A stretch of DNA of 64,000 nt from Caballeronia hypogeia (GCF_001544875.2 NZ_FCOA02000024.1:62001-126000); one strand, 5' to 3'; shown: positions 52,831 to 62,206, numbered from the stretch's first letter. Notes: a model not told the origin generated them from the letters alone. Translations and numbers: made by a program.

Positions 52831-54063
52831 ATGAAATTCGATGCAATGGTTCTCGGCGGCGGCATCGTCGGCGTTTCGATCGCCGTGCATCTGCAGCGGC
52901 GCGGCCTGCGCACCGCGCTCGTGGATCGCCGGGCGCCGGGGCAGGAAACCTCGCTCGGCAACGCCGGCCTGATCCAGCGCGAAGGCGTGTATCCGTATGC
53001 GTTTCCGCGCGATCTCGCCGCGCTCGCGCGCTATGCCGCCAATCGCTCGACCGACGTCCGCTATCACCCGCGGGCCATGCCGAAGCTGATGCCGTTCCTC
53101 ATCAGCTACTGGCATCACTCGCGCGCCGACCGCCACGCGCGGATCGCGAAGGCCTATTCGACGCTGATCGAACATTGCATCGACGAGCATCGCGCGCTGA
53201 TCGAAGAAGCCGGTGCACAGGCGCTGCTCAGAGAAGGCGGCTGGATCAAGGCGTTTCGCACGAGCCAGGCCTTCGACCGCGCCGTGGCCGAGGCTTCGCG
53301 CTGGCGGGCGGAATACGGCGTCGAGTACGAAGTCCTGAGCGACGCGGCCTTGCGCGAAGCGGAACCATCGCTCGATCCGGTGTTGCGCGCCGCCGTGCGC
53401 TACCCGTCGGCCGATTCGGTCAGCGATCCGGCGGGCCTCGTCACCGCCTACGCGGCGCTCTTCGAGCGTCTCGGCGGCGCCGTGCTCACAGGCGACGCCG
53501 CGACGCTGCAGCCAGCCTGGCGCGTGAACACGCAAGACGGAATCGTCGAAGCCGAACAGGCCGTCCTGGCAATGGGACCGTGGTCCGGCGATCTGACCGC
53601 GAAGCTCGGCTATGCGCTGCCGCTCGAGGTCAAGCGCGGCTATCACATGCACTACACGGCCGGGCCGGGCGCGACGTTGAACCAGCCGGTCCTCGACGCC
53701 GAAATCGGTTACCTGATTACGCCGATGGTTCGTGGAATCCGCCTGACGACCGGCGTCGAACTCGGCTTTCGCGATGCGCCGAAAACGCCGGTGCAACTCG
53801 ATGCGGTCGAACCCTTTGCGCGCACTGTCTTTCCGCTCGGCGAGCGCATTGATGCGGAACCGTGGCTGGGACGTCGCCCGTGCACGCCCGACATGATGCC
53901 GGTGATCGGACCCGCGCCGCGCCACGAGAATCTCTGGTTCGCGTTCGGGCATGCGCACCACGGGCTGACGCTCGGCGCGATCACGGGCCGGCTCATCGCC
54001 GAGATGATGACGGGCGAGCGTCCGCTGGTCGATCCGCACCCGTTCCGCGCCGACCGTTTCTAG
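52831..54063 (+). CDS. FAD-dependent D-amino acid oxidase/dehydrogenase (DAO family)
   Basis: A 410-residue flavoprotein of the DAO/DadA type. The FAD-binding motif is VLGGGIVGVSIA at the N-terminus, with DRRAPGQETSLGNAG following, and the C-terminal FAD loop contains FGHAHHGLTLG. It likely oxidises a D-amino acid or secondary amine with a membrane or oxygen acceptor. It starts 4 bp after the NUDIX stop. Its stop overlaps the convergent DMT remnant by 4 bp. Confidence 0.85.
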   Translation: MKFDAMVLGGGIVGVSIAVHLQRRGLRTALVDRRAPGQETSLGNAGLIQREGVYPYAFPRDLAALARYAANRSTDVRYHPRAMPKLMPFLISYWHHSRADRHARIAKAYSTLIEHCIDEHRALIEEAGAQALLREGGWIKAFRTSQAFDRAVAEASRWRAEYGVEYEVLSDAALREAEPSLDPVLRAAVRYPSADSVSDPAGLVTAYAALFERLGGAVLTGDAATLQPAWRVNTQDGIVEAEQAVLAMGPWSGDLTAKLGYALPLEVKRGYHMHYTAGPGATLNQPVLDAEIGYLITPMVRGIRLTTGVELGFRDAPKTPVQLDAVEPFARTVFPLGERIDAEPWLGRRPCTPDMMPVIGPAPRHENLWFAFGHAHHGLTLGAITGRLIAEMMTGERPLVDPHPFRADRF

Positions 54064-54422
54064 CTTCCCTCCGCCGCGCGCACGCCATCGCCCGATACGC
54101 GGCGCGACATGCGCGACTCGCCGGACGCCCGCTGCTGCCCAATCTGGAGCAGCGCGATGCTGCCGAAGATCAGGACCATGGCCACAGTCTCCGGCAATCC
54201 GAAGCGTTCGCCGACCGCCCAGCCGATCAGCAGCGCGACAGCCGGCGCGAGATAGTTCGAACTCGACGAAGCGACCGCGCCGAGCTTCTCCAGCAGGTAG
54301 TAATAGATCAGGAACGCCGCGCCGGTCAAGAGCGTGCCGAGGCCGACGACCACGCCCGCGGTTGCGCGCCAGTCCTGAAGCAGCCGCTCCATTCCGGCGA
54401 AGTCGGTCACGAAAAACAGCAT
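54060..54422 (-). pseudogene. 3' remnant of an EamA/DMT permease gene
   Basis: The 120 codons encode only the final four helices of an EamA permease (YYYLLEKLGAVASSSSNYL, then ALLIGWAVGE). Family members have about ten helices and 300 residues. Upstream of the Met at 54422 the same frame loses all resemblance to the family, so the 5' part has been deleted. Between the remnant and ProX, a 22-codon frame (54493 to 54425) opens with MKTLNDG behind an AGGG site and stops at TAG. Confidence 0.7.
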
Positions 54423-54516
54423 GACTAGACGAGCGCCGTCAGCGAAGGAATGAGCCGTCGATAACCTTTCGCGCCATCGTTGAGTGTTTTCATCGTGAGC
54501 CCTGCAACGCGTTGAA

Positions 54517-54545
54517 GAGTCGAGGCGGCGACGGATCGCCGACTC
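54517..54545 (-). terminator. Possible imperfect hairpin after the betaine ABC operon
   Basis: GAGTCG (54517-54522) pairs with CGACTC (54540-54545), and GGCGA (54527-54531) with TCGCC (54536-54540), giving alternative or imperfect stems just past the ProX stop. There is no strong T-run. It may mark the end of the operon transcript. Confidence 0.3.
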
Positions 54546-54563
54546 GGCTCGTCTTCATAGACT

Positions 54564-55565
54564 TCACAGCGATGCCTTGATCTTTTCCGCTGCGTCCGGC
54601 GTGACCCACTTCGTCCAGACGTCCTGCTTCTCCTTGAGGAAGCGTTTCGCGCCATCCTCGCCGGTTGCCTGGTTGTTGGTCATCCAGACCATGACCTGCT
54701 GGACGTCGGCGGTCTTGAAGGTGCGCGTGTTCAGGTATTTCATCACGTCCGGGCTGGCCTTGTCCGCGAACGGCTTGGCGATCAGCGTATAGAGACGTCC
54801 CGGCGGCCACGCCGTCGGCTTCGGATCGGGGCAATCGGCCACGGTCGTGCAACGCTTCCACTCGGCTTCGTCGACCGGAACGCCGGCCTCGAGCTTCACC
54901 ATCTGGTACTTGCCGAGCAGCGAGGTAGGCGACCAGTACACGCCGAGCCACGGCTGCTTGTGCTCGTACGCCTTGGCGAGCGCCCCGTCGAGGCCCGCGG
55001 CGGAACCGGTGTCGATCAGCCGGAAACCAGCCTTGTCGGCCTTGTACGCCTTGAACAACTGCGCGGTATTGACCGTCATGCCCCAACCTTGCGGACCGTT
55101 ATAGATCGCGCCCTTGCCCGGATTCTCGGGATCGGGGAACAGCTCGGGGTGTTTCAGCGCATCGGGAATCGTCCTGATCTCGGGATGGGCGTCGGCGAAA
55201 TACTTGGGGATGTACCAGCCATATACCGCGCCTTCCTGAATCACCTTCGACGCCATGACGATCTTCTTCGCGTCGATCCCCTGCTTGACGATGGCGGGCA
55301 GCAGATCGATCGCGCCTTCCGAGACGATGTCGGGCTTTGCCTTGTCCACCATTGACGTGATGGTCGGAACCGTGTCGCCGATCACCATGTTCACCTGACA
55401 GCCGTAGCCTTCGCCGAGAATGACTTTGTCGACGGCGGCTTCGAGTTCCGCGCTCTGCCAGTTCATGCTCGCGATGGTCACGTTGCCGCAACTCGCGGCG
55501 TTGGCCTGCGACGCGCCACAGAACACGCCCGCCACGGCAAGGGCGCCAAACAGTTTCAGTTTCAT
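54564..55565 (-). CDS. proX: Glycine betaine/choline-type ABC substrate-binding protein (ProX-like)
   Basis: A 333-residue periplasmic protein with a signal peptide ending near residue 23 (ANA|A) and an OpuAC fold (NVTIASMNWQSAELEA near the N-terminus). Aromatic residues suited to bind quaternary ammonium groups are abundant (NWQ, YGWYIP, GVYWSP). Two Cys pairs may form disulfides. It is the last gene of the ABC importer and lies 46 bp after ProV. The ligand could be glycine betaine, proline betaine, carnitine or another methylated amine. Confidence 0.87.
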   Translation of the reverse strand: MKLKLFGALAVAGVFCGASQANAASCGNVTIASMNWQSAELEAAVDKVILGEGYGCQVNMVIGDTVPTITSMVDKAKPDIVSEGAIDLLPAIVKQGIDAKKIVMASKVIQEGAVYGWYIPKYFADAHPEIRTIPDALKHPELFPDPENPGKGAIYNGPQGWGMTVNTAQLFKAYKADKAGFRLIDTGSAAGLDGALAKAYEHKQPWLGVYWSPTSLLGKYQMVKLEAGVPVDEAEWKRCTTVADCPDPKPTAWPPGRLYTLIAKPFADKASPDVMKYLNTRTFKTADVQQVMVWMTNNQATGEDGAKRFLKEKQDVWTKWVTPDAAEKIKASL

Positions 55566-55611
55566 TGCAGTTTCCCAAGAGGTCGAACAAGCTGGTTCAG
55601 CGAAAAATCAT

Positions 55612-56727
55612 TTACCCGCGCGAGGCTTCGGCCGGAGCGTAGACGGCGGCGCGATCGTCCACGGGCACGCGCGCGGCGTCGGCTGCTTCGTCCGGCGTGA
55701 TCAGCGCGCACGCCAGTTGACGCAGACTCACCGTGCCGAGCGGCCGACTTCCCTCGCCCACGACGATCAGATGATCGTTGCCGGAGTCGCGCGTCAGCAC
55801 CGAGATGGCGTCTTCGATGGTCGTATCGGCCGCGACGTGCCTGCCTGCCGCCGCCACGCCCGCGCGCAGCGGCGACATCACGCCGTCCACCGACACCACG
55901 CGTCCGCGATTCACCTGCTTGACGAAGTTGGTCACGTATTCGTCAGCGGGCCGCAGGACGATGTCCTGCTTCGTGCCTTGCTGCACCATGCAGCCGTCGC
56001 GCAAGATGGCGATCTGGTCGCCGAGCCGCAGCGCCTCGTCCAGGTCGTGCGTGATGAAGACGATGGTCTTGCGGATTTCCTTTTGCAGGTCCAGCAGCAC
56101 GGTCTGCATGTCCATGCGGATGAGCGGGTCGAGCGCCGAGTACGCCTCGTCCATGAGCAGCACGGGCGCGTCCATCGAAAGTGCGCGCGCCAGTCCCACG
56201 CGCTGCTGCATGCCGCCCGAGAGCTGATTCGGATAGCGTTCCTCGAAGCCCTTGAGCCCCACGCGCTCGATCCATCCCATCGCCGTGCCGACCGATTCCT
56301 TGCGTCCGACGCCACAGACTTCGAGCCCGTAAATGACGTTGTCCAGCACGTTGCGATGCGGCAGGAGCGCGAACTTCTGGAACACCATCGCGGTCTGGCG
56401 GCGACGGAATTCGCGCAGGTCGCGGAACTTCATCCTGCACACGTCGACGCCGCCGATCAGCACCTCGCCCGCGGTGGGATCGATGAGCCGGTTGATGTGG
56501 CGGATCAGCGTGGACTTGCCCGAACCGGACAGACCCATGATCACCTGAATCGAACCGGCCGGAATGTCCAGGTTGATGTCTCTCAGGCCGAGCACGTGAC
56601 CGGACTGCTTTAGAAGGTCCGCCTTCGAGAGACCGTTTTTCACGGCGTCGACATAGGACGCGGCTCTCGGCCCGAAGATCTTGTAGAGATTCTGGATTCT
56701 GATGCCGCCGGACTGAATGTCAGCCAT
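55612..56727 (-). CDS. proV: Glycine betaine ABC transporter ATPase with CBS domains (ProV-like)
   Basis: A 371-residue ABC ATPase. Walker A is GLSGSGKST, the signature LSGGMQQR, and Walker B VLLMDEAYSALDP; the switch His lies in FITHDLDEAL. A C-terminal CBS module occupies about residues 260-350. The start at 56727 (MADIQSGG) is preceded by an excellent GGAGG and overlaps ProW by 8 bp; an upstream in-frame ATG is rejected for that reason. Confidence 0.92.
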   Translation of the reverse strand: MADIQSGGIRIQNLYKIFGPRAASYVDAVKNGLSKADLLKQSGHVLGLRDINLDIPAGSIQVIMGLSGSGKSTLIRHINRLIDPTAGEVLIGGVDVCRMKFRDLREFRRRQTAMVFQKFALLPHRNVLDNVIYGLEVCGVGRKESVGTAMGWIERVGLKGFEERYPNQLSGGMQQRVGLARALSMDAPVLLMDEAYSALDPLIRMDMQTVLLDLQKEIRKTIVFITHDLDEALRLGDQIAILRDGCMVQQGTKQDIVLRPADEYVTNFVKQVNRGRVVSVDGVMSPLRAGVAAAGRHVAADTTIEDAISVLTRDSGNDHLIVVGEGSRPLGTVSLRQLACALITPDEAADAARVPVDDRAAVYAPAEASRG

Positions 56728-57607
56728 GGACCACCTCCTGATGCTTCTGGAGCCGCTTGCCATATGCCTGACTGACGCGGTCGAAGATGACCGCGATGCC
56801 CACGATGGCAAGTCCGTTGAAGATGCCGAGTGTGAAGTACTGGTTCGCGATCGCCTTCAGCACCGGCTGCCCGAGCCCCTGCACGCCGATCATCGCGGCG
56901 ACGACCACCATCGCGAGGGCCATCATGATGGTCTGGTTGACGCCGGCCATGATGGTCGGCAGCGCGAGCGGCAGCTGCACCTTGAGAAGACGTTGCCAGC
57001 CCGACGAACCGAACGCGTCCGCGGCTTCGAGAATGTCGCGGTCGACGAGGCGTATGCCCAGGTTCGTCAGGCGGATCATCGGCGCGATCGCGTAGATGAC
57101 CACGGCGATCAGACCCGGCACGCGGCCGATGCCGAGCAGCATGACCACCGGAATGAGATAGACGAAGCTCGGCATGGTCTGCATCACGTCGAGGATCGGG
57201 TCGATCACGCGACGAACCCGGTCCGACTTCGCCATCGCTATACCGATGGGCAAGCCGATCAGGATCGACAGCAACGTGCAGACGAAGATCATCGACACGG
57301 TTCGCATCGTGTCCTGCCACATGTCGAAGTAACCGATGATCGCAAGCGTCGCGACGCAGCCCAGCACCACCTTCCAGTTCCTGCTGGCCGCCCACGCGAC
57401 CACGACCACCAGCAGCATGATGACGGGCCAGGGCGTGTGCGTCATGAAGCGTTCGGACGCCATCAGGAAATCCTGCAATGGCTGGAACGCCTTGTCGATC
57501 GGGTCGCCGTAAGCGGCGGTGAAGCCGCGAAATCCGTCGTCTATGCTGCGCTTGAGATGCAGAAGCGTCTCGTCCTGCATGTGTGGAAACCTGCTGAGCC
57601 AGTCCAT
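56720..57607 (-). CDS. proW: Glycine betaine ABC transporter permease (ProW-like)
   Basis: A 295-residue inner-membrane permease with about six helices and the EAA-type loop EAADAFGSSGWQRLLKVQLPLALP that contacts the ATPase. The start at 57607 (MDWLSRF) follows a strong GGAGGAGG site; a start 5 codons upstream is less likely. It lies 36 bp after the FAD oxidoreductase gene in the same operon. Confidence 0.9.
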   Translation of the reverse strand: MDWLSRFPHMQDETLLHLKRSIDDGFRGFTAAYGDPIDKAFQPLQDFLMASERFMTHTPWPVIMLLVVVVAWAASRNWKVVLGCVATLAIIGYFDMWQDTMRTVSMIFVCTLLSILIGLPIGIAMAKSDRVRRVIDPILDVMQTMPSFVYLIPVVMLLGIGRVPGLIAVVIYAIAPMIRLTNLGIRLVDRDILEAADAFGSSGWQRLLKVQLPLALPTIMAGVNQTIMMALAMVVVAAMIGVQGLGQPVLKAIANQYFTLGIFNGLAIVGIAVIFDRVSQAYGKRLQKHQEVVHG

Positions 57608-57643
57608 GTGGACCTCCTCCATTCTGTCAATCGATGTTGTCCG

Positions 57644-58969
57644 TCACTCGAGTCCCGCCGACCATTCCTTCATGCTCAGATTCGCCGTCGCGCCGATAGT
57701 GAGGAATGGCTGCGGCGGAAGCCGTCTGGGCGCCGCGAAGCCGCGAAACACCTGAACCAGCCACGAATCCATGCCCAGCGCCGCCTCGGCCGCGGCGATG
57801 CCCGACGCCGTCGCTTTCGTGGCGCCGACGCCATTGCAGGCGATCGCGGCGAAGATGCCCGGCTCGATTTCGCCGAACGCCGGCACGCCGTTCCACGTCA
57901 GGGCCATGGCGCCCGCCCAGCGGTATTGCATCGGCACGCCTTTCAGGCCGGGAAAGCGCGCCTCGAACTTTCGGTCGTGAACCCGCCCGGCGCGCTCGAT
58001 CGCGCCTTCGCTCACCTGCATGCGCGGGTTATAGGTGTAGCGCGAGCGGATCAGGATGCGATCGCCGTCATCGCCGCGCACCCGGCGCACCGTCGTGCCC
58101 ATCGGGAAAGCCGGTGTCGCCGCCCACGAGCGCTCGCCGCCGAGCCGCTCCGGCCGGAATGCCTCCGTCATCGACGCGTATGTGTAGACATGCAGCAGTT
58201 GTCCACGAAACAGACCGAAGTTCTGCGCCTGTCCGTTGTTCGCGAGGATGACCTTTCCTGCTTTCACCGAGCCCTTCGGAGTCCTGATCTTCCAGGACAC
58301 GCCTTCACGCTCGAATGACAATGCGGGCGTGTTCTCATAGAGCTTCACGGGATTGCGGAACGAATCCGCCAGACCCCGGATATACGCCGCGGGCTGGATG
58401 ATGACCGTGCCCGGCGTGTAGATCGCGGACGAGAACGAGCTGCCTCCCGTCACCGCTGCGATCTCTCGTGCATCGAGAAGCCTGTAGGGCTCGCCGACCT
58501 TGTCCAGTTGCTTCGCGTAGGACGCAACGTGCCGGTCGCCCTCCGGACCCAGCGCGACGTTGTACTTGCCGCACGGATCGAAGATATCCTTGCCCCAGCC
58601 CTTTTGCGTCGCCAGTTCCTGCGCGAGCGCGATCGCCGTGCGGTGGACCTTGAAGTCGTGACGTCGGGCGTCGCTGTCCGAACCGCCGTAGTCCTCCGAC
58701 GAAACTTCGTGCGGAAGGTCGATGATGAAGCCGGAGTTGCGTCCCGTCGCGCCCTCGGCGATTTCTCCCGCCTCCAGAACGACGACCTTGAGTTTCGGGT
58801 CCAGTTGCGACAGCCGCCGCGCCGCCGACAGACCCGCGAAGCCACCGCCGATGATCGCGATGTCGGCGCTCACGGCGCCATCGAGTGCGGGACGCGGCGG
58901 CCGCGATGGCAGCATCGATACCCAGCCGGACTGGCCGAGATGCTGAGGAAGTTTGCGCGTTACGAACAT
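57644..58969 (-). CDS. FAD-dependent amine oxidoreductase (PuuB-like, DAO family)
   Basis: A 441-residue flavoenzyme. The dinucleotide motif IAIIGGGFAGLSAA and VVLEAGEIAEGATGRNSGF are typical of the PuuB (gamma-glutamylputrescine oxidase) branch of the DAO family. It probably oxidises the amine that the neighbouring ABC transporter imports, releasing an aldehyde or keto compound for the downstream enzymes. The start at 58969 (MFVTRKLPQ) fits the family; a longer frame to 59428 is the opposite-frame shadow of the DapA gene. Confidence 0.85.
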   Translation of the reverse strand: MFVTRKLPQHLGQSGWVSMLPSRPPRPALDGAVSADIAIIGGGFAGLSAARRLSQLDPKLKVVVLEAGEIAEGATGRNSGFIIDLPHEVSSEDYGGSDSDARRHDFKVHRTAIALAQELATQKGWGKDIFDPCGKYNVALGPEGDRHVASYAKQLDKVGEPYRLLDAREIAAVTGGSSFSSAIYTPGTVIIQPAAYIRGLADSFRNPVKLYENTPALSFEREGVSWKIRTPKGSVKAGKVILANNGQAQNFGLFRGQLLHVYTYASMTEAFRPERLGGERSWAATPAFPMGTTVRRVRGDDGDRILIRSRYTYNPRMQVSEGAIERAGRVHDRKFEARFPGLKGVPMQYRWAGAMALTWNGVPAFGEIEPGIFAAIACNGVGATKATASGIAAAEAALGMDSWLVQVFRGFAAPRRLPPQPFLTIGATANLSMKEWSAGLE

Positions 58970-58998
58970 GATTTCCGCCCGATCCGATTCAATCCGGT

Positions 58999-59892
58999 TT
59001 AAACGGCGCGCCGCTCGCGTTCGACCAGTTCGCCGAGCGCGCTTTGCAGGACATCGATCTTTTTCGCCGACAGGCGCGACAGCGGCCGACGCGGATTGCC
59101 CGCGCCATAGCCCGTCATGTCGGCGGCGGCATAGACGGACTGAACGTAGTCGCCTTCCCAGATCAGGGACATCGCGGGTTCGAGCAGGCGCCAGATTTCG
59201 CGTGCATCGTCCCATTTGTGCGCTTGCGCCGCGCCGACGAATTCGAGGCACGTCTTGGGCGCGAAGTTGGCGCCACCCCAGATGAGGCCGCTCACGCCGG
59301 CATACAGCGCGTAGGGCACGAGCGCGTCGGCGCCGTTCATCATCGGCAGGCCCGTGCGAACGAGCGCGGCTTGCTTCGCCAGATCGCCGCTGCTGTCCTT
59401 GACGGCGAGGAACTCGGGAATCTCGCACAGACGTCGCAACAGCGACGGCGTGATCTCGACGCCCACGGCCTGCGGCACGTTATAGCCGATGATCGGCAGC
59501 CCGCCGCGCGCAACGGCGGCGTAGAACTCGAACACGCCGTCGTCATCGGTCGGGCCTTCGAAGAAGGGCGGCAGCACCATCACGCCGTCCACGCCGCAAT
59601 CGGCCGCATGACGCGTGCGCTCCACCACGTCGTCGACGAGCAGCGCCGAAGTCTGCGCGATGATCTTCGCCCGTCCGCCGATGACTTTCGCGCCGAAGGC
59701 CACCAGCGCCTTCGATTCTTCCTGCGAAAGATAGACGTGCATGCCGGTGCCCGAGCTGAGCACGAAGCCGCGAATGCCCACCGCCAGATAACGCTCGATC
59801 AGTTGCTCCAGTCGCGCGTGATCCGGCTTGCCGTTTCCGTCGAAAGGAGTACTGATTGCGAGATTGATGCCGGGAAATTTAAAGTCTTTCAT
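58999..59892 (-). CDS. DapA-family aldolase/lyase
   Basis: A 297-residue (beta/alpha)8 class I enzyme of the dihydrodipicolinate synthase family. The Schiff-base Lys lies in FLAVKDSSGD, and the catalytic Tyr in IIGYNVPQA. True DapA enzymes carry a GTTGE motif; here the corresponding loop reads SSGTGMHVYLS, so lysine biosynthesis is unlikely. Related enzymes act in sugar-acid and hydroxyproline breakdown (dehydratase/deaminase). It starts 4 bp after the aldehyde dehydrogenase stop. Confidence 0.85.
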   Translation of the reverse strand: MKDFKFPGINLAISTPFDGNGKPDHARLEQLIERYLAVGIRGFVLSSGTGMHVYLSQEESKALVAFGAKVIGGRAKIIAQTSALLVDDVVERTRHAADCGVDGVMVLPPFFEGPTDDDGVFEFYAAVARGGLPIIGYNVPQAVGVEITPSLLRRLCEIPEFLAVKDSSGDLAKQAALVRTGLPMMNGADALVPYALYAGVSGLIWGGANFAPKTCLEFVGAAQAHKWDDAREIWRLLEPAMSLIWEGDYVQSVYAAADMTGYGAGNPRRPLSRLSAKKIDVLQSALGELVERERRAV

Positions 59893-59896
59893 GGTT

Positions 59897-61396
59897 TTAC
59901 AGATCGTCCGTTTCGTTGTCGTTCAGGTCGAGCCAGATGGTTTTGAGCTGCGTGTACTGATCGTGCGCGTGCAGCGAGTTGTCGCGGCCGCCGAAGCCCG
60001 ATTGCTTGAAGCCGCCGAAGGGTGTCGTGATGTCGCCTTCGCCGAAGGAATTCACCGTCACGGTGCCCGCGCGGATCGCGCGTGCGGCGCGCAGCGCGCG
60101 CTTGCCGTCGCCGGCGAAGACGGAAGCGGCGAGGCCATAGTCCGTATCGTTCGCGATATCGACCGCCTGTTTCAGGCTATCCACCGTGATGACCGCCAGA
60201 ATCGGTCCGAAGATTTCTTCGCGCGCATGCTTCGCGTCGTTGCTTGCCACGTCGATGATGGTCGGGTGCACGTAGCGCCCTTCGCTCGTCTGGCCGCCAT
60301 AAATCACCGCGATGTCATCGGAGAGATACGAGCTCACCTTGTCGAAATGCTGCGGAGAGACGAGCGGCCCGATGCGGTTAGCGGGATCGAGCGGGTCGCC
60401 GACCTTCCATTCGTCGGCGATCTTCGCGATCTTGTCCAGCAACGACGCCTTGACGTCGCGATGCACGATCAGCCGTGAGATCGCCGAGCAGTTCTCGCCC
60501 ATGTTCCACAGCGCGCCATTGACGATGTGGCCCGCTACGGCATCGAGATCCGTCGCATCCGGCATGACGATGCACGGATTCTTCCCGCCCATTTCGAGCA
60601 CGACTTCCTTGAGATTGCTTTCCGCCGAATAGGAAAGAAAGCGGCGCCCGGTCTCCGTCGAACCGGTGAAGGACACCATGTCGATATCGCGATGACGGCC
60701 GATCGGCTCGCCCACCGCCGGACCCGTGCCCGTCACGACATTGAAGACACCCGGCGGAATGCCGGCTTCGAGCGCCAGTTCGGCGACGCGCAGCGCCGTG
60801 AGCGAAGTTTCCTCGGCGGGTTTCACGACGAGCGAACAACCCGCCGCGAGCGATGGCCCGATCTTCCACGCGAGCATCAGCAGCGGAAAATTCCACGGCA
60901 ACACCAGGCCGACGACGCCGACCGGCTCGCGCACGATCATCGAGATATGGCTGTCCGATGGCGGCGACACCTGATCGTAGATCTTGTCGATGGCTTCGGC
61001 GTGCCAGCGCAGCACGTTGATGGTCTCTGGAACATCCACGGTCTGGCAGTCGAAGATCGTTTTGCCGGCATCGAGGCTCTCCATGACGGAAAGCTCCAGC
61101 GCGTGCTTTTCGATGAGATCGGCCAGACGGAGGATGGCGTGCTTGCGCGCGGCCGGGTGCAGCCTGGACCAGCGGCCGTCGTCGAATGCGGCGCGCGCGC
61201 TCGCCACCGCCAGATCGACGTCTTTCGCCGAGCAGGCGGGCAGGTCGGCGAGAGTTTCACCGGTAGCCGGATTGAGCGTCGCGAAAGTTTCGCCCGATGC
61301 CGCACCGCAAAGCCTGCCGTCGATCACGACGGATACCGGCAGCGTCATCTCGCGAGCGATCCGCTGATACTCGGACCTTGAAAGCAGATCAGTCAT
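59897..61396 (-). CDS. NAD(P)-dependent aldehyde dehydrogenase (PuuC-like)
   Basis: A 499-residue ALDH with VLPWNFPLLM, the Glu base in EMGGKNP and the nucleophile Cys in MGENCSAISR. Overall it resembles PuuC and related gamma-aminobutyraldehyde-type dehydrogenases. With the PuuB-like oxidase downstream it suggests oxidation of an amine-derived aldehyde to its acid. The start at 61396 (MTDLLSRS) is preferred over a frame running back to 61468. Confidence 0.87.
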   Translation of the reverse strand: MTDLLSRSEYQRIAREMTLPVSVVIDGRLCGAASGETFATLNPATGETLADLPACSAKDVDLAVASARAAFDDGRWSRLHPAARKHAILRLADLIEKHALELSVMESLDAGKTIFDCQTVDVPETINVLRWHAEAIDKIYDQVSPPSDSHISMIVREPVGVVGLVLPWNFPLLMLAWKIGPSLAAGCSLVVKPAEETSLTALRVAELALEAGIPPGVFNVVTGTGPAVGEPIGRHRDIDMVSFTGSTETGRRFLSYSAESNLKEVVLEMGGKNPCIVMPDATDLDAVAGHIVNGALWNMGENCSAISRLIVHRDVKASLLDKIAKIADEWKVGDPLDPANRIGPLVSPQHFDKVSSYLSDDIAVIYGGQTSEGRYVHPTIIDVASNDAKHAREEIFGPILAVITVDSLKQAVDIANDTDYGLAASVFAGDGKRALRAARAIRAGTVTVNSFGEGDITTPFGGFKQSGFGGRDNSLHAHDQYTQLKTIWLDLNDNETDDL

Positions 61397-61457
61397 TGGC
61401 ACTCTCTCTTCGATACGGTTTTCACGACGAACCGAAGCGAGCGCCCGGTTCGCGAAT

Positions 61458-62183
61458 CTAAAACTCAATCGGCACGTTCACGCCTTCGGGCGCCACGTAC
61501 GAAGCCATGTTCCGGCGCGCGAGATAGACATGCGCCCGCACGACCTCGCCAGCCGCTTCCGAATCCCGGCGCTGTATGGCGTCGATGATGTCTTCGTGCT
61601 GCTGCACCGCTTCCGCGAGTTCGGCGTCCATGCGCTCGTCGCGCGGCTGGTAAAACGTCTTGCCAAGCCTTGCATGATCGATCAGCAGCCGGCACAGGCT
61701 CGGCAGCAGATACGGGTTGTGCGCCATCTTGCCGATCTCGAAATGGAACTGATCGTTCTGCAGCACTCTTTCATCGACCTGGTCACCTTCCACCGCCGCG
61801 CGAAACCGTTCCTGCACTCGCTTCAGGCCATCGATTTCCGCCTGCGTGGCGTGCGCCGCCGCCAGCTTGGTCGTCGCCACGTAGATCAGCGGCGCCGCCA
61901 GGAAATAGTTGCGTAGCGAGTCGTAGTTCATCGAGGCGACGCGCGCCGCGCGATTCGCCTCCAGTTCGATATAACCTTCGGCCGCCATCTGCCGCATCAA
62001 CTCCCGCACCGGCGGCCGCGACAGGCCGAATTCCTCGGCCAGCGCCACTTCGTCCAGACTCGCGCCCGGCGCCAGTTCCATGCTCAGAATGCGATGCCGC
62101 AATGCCTGTCCCAGCGCACCCTTGCGGTCGAGAGACGTGGCCTGCCCCTCGTCTCGCTCCGTCTCCGCAACATTCGCCTTCAT
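61458..62183 (-). CDS. GntR-family regulator, FCD/FadR subfamily
   Basis: A 241-residue regulator. The winged helix at about residues 20-85 contains LAEEFGLSRPPVRELMRQM, and the C-terminal helical FCD domain shows the metal-binding Asp/His pattern including NDQFHFEI. The start at 62183 (MKANVAET) follows GGAGAACGC; an alternative Met lies 7 codons earlier. It heads the amine/betaine operon and probably represses it, responding to a pathway acid. Confidence 0.9.
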   Translation of the reverse strand: MKANVAETERDEGQATSLDRKGALGQALRHRILSMELAPGASLDEVALAEEFGLSRPPVRELMRQMAAEGYIELEANRAARVASMNYDSLRNYFLAAPLIYVATTKLAAAHATQAEIDGLKRVQERFRAAVEGDQVDERVLQNDQFHFEIGKMAHNPYLLPSLCRLLIDHARLGKTFYQPRDERMDAELAEAVQQHEDIIDAIQRRDSEAAGEVVRAHVYLARRNMASYVAPEGVNVPIEF

Positions 62184-62206
62184 GCGTTCTCCAGTGGTGT
62201 CCATAG

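Noticed and set aside
58999..59892. DapA-family gene as the lysine biosynthesis dihydrodipicolinate synthase
   Set aside because: The GTTGE-type loop of true DapA is absent and the gene lies in a catabolic operon with an importer and amine-oxidising enzymes.
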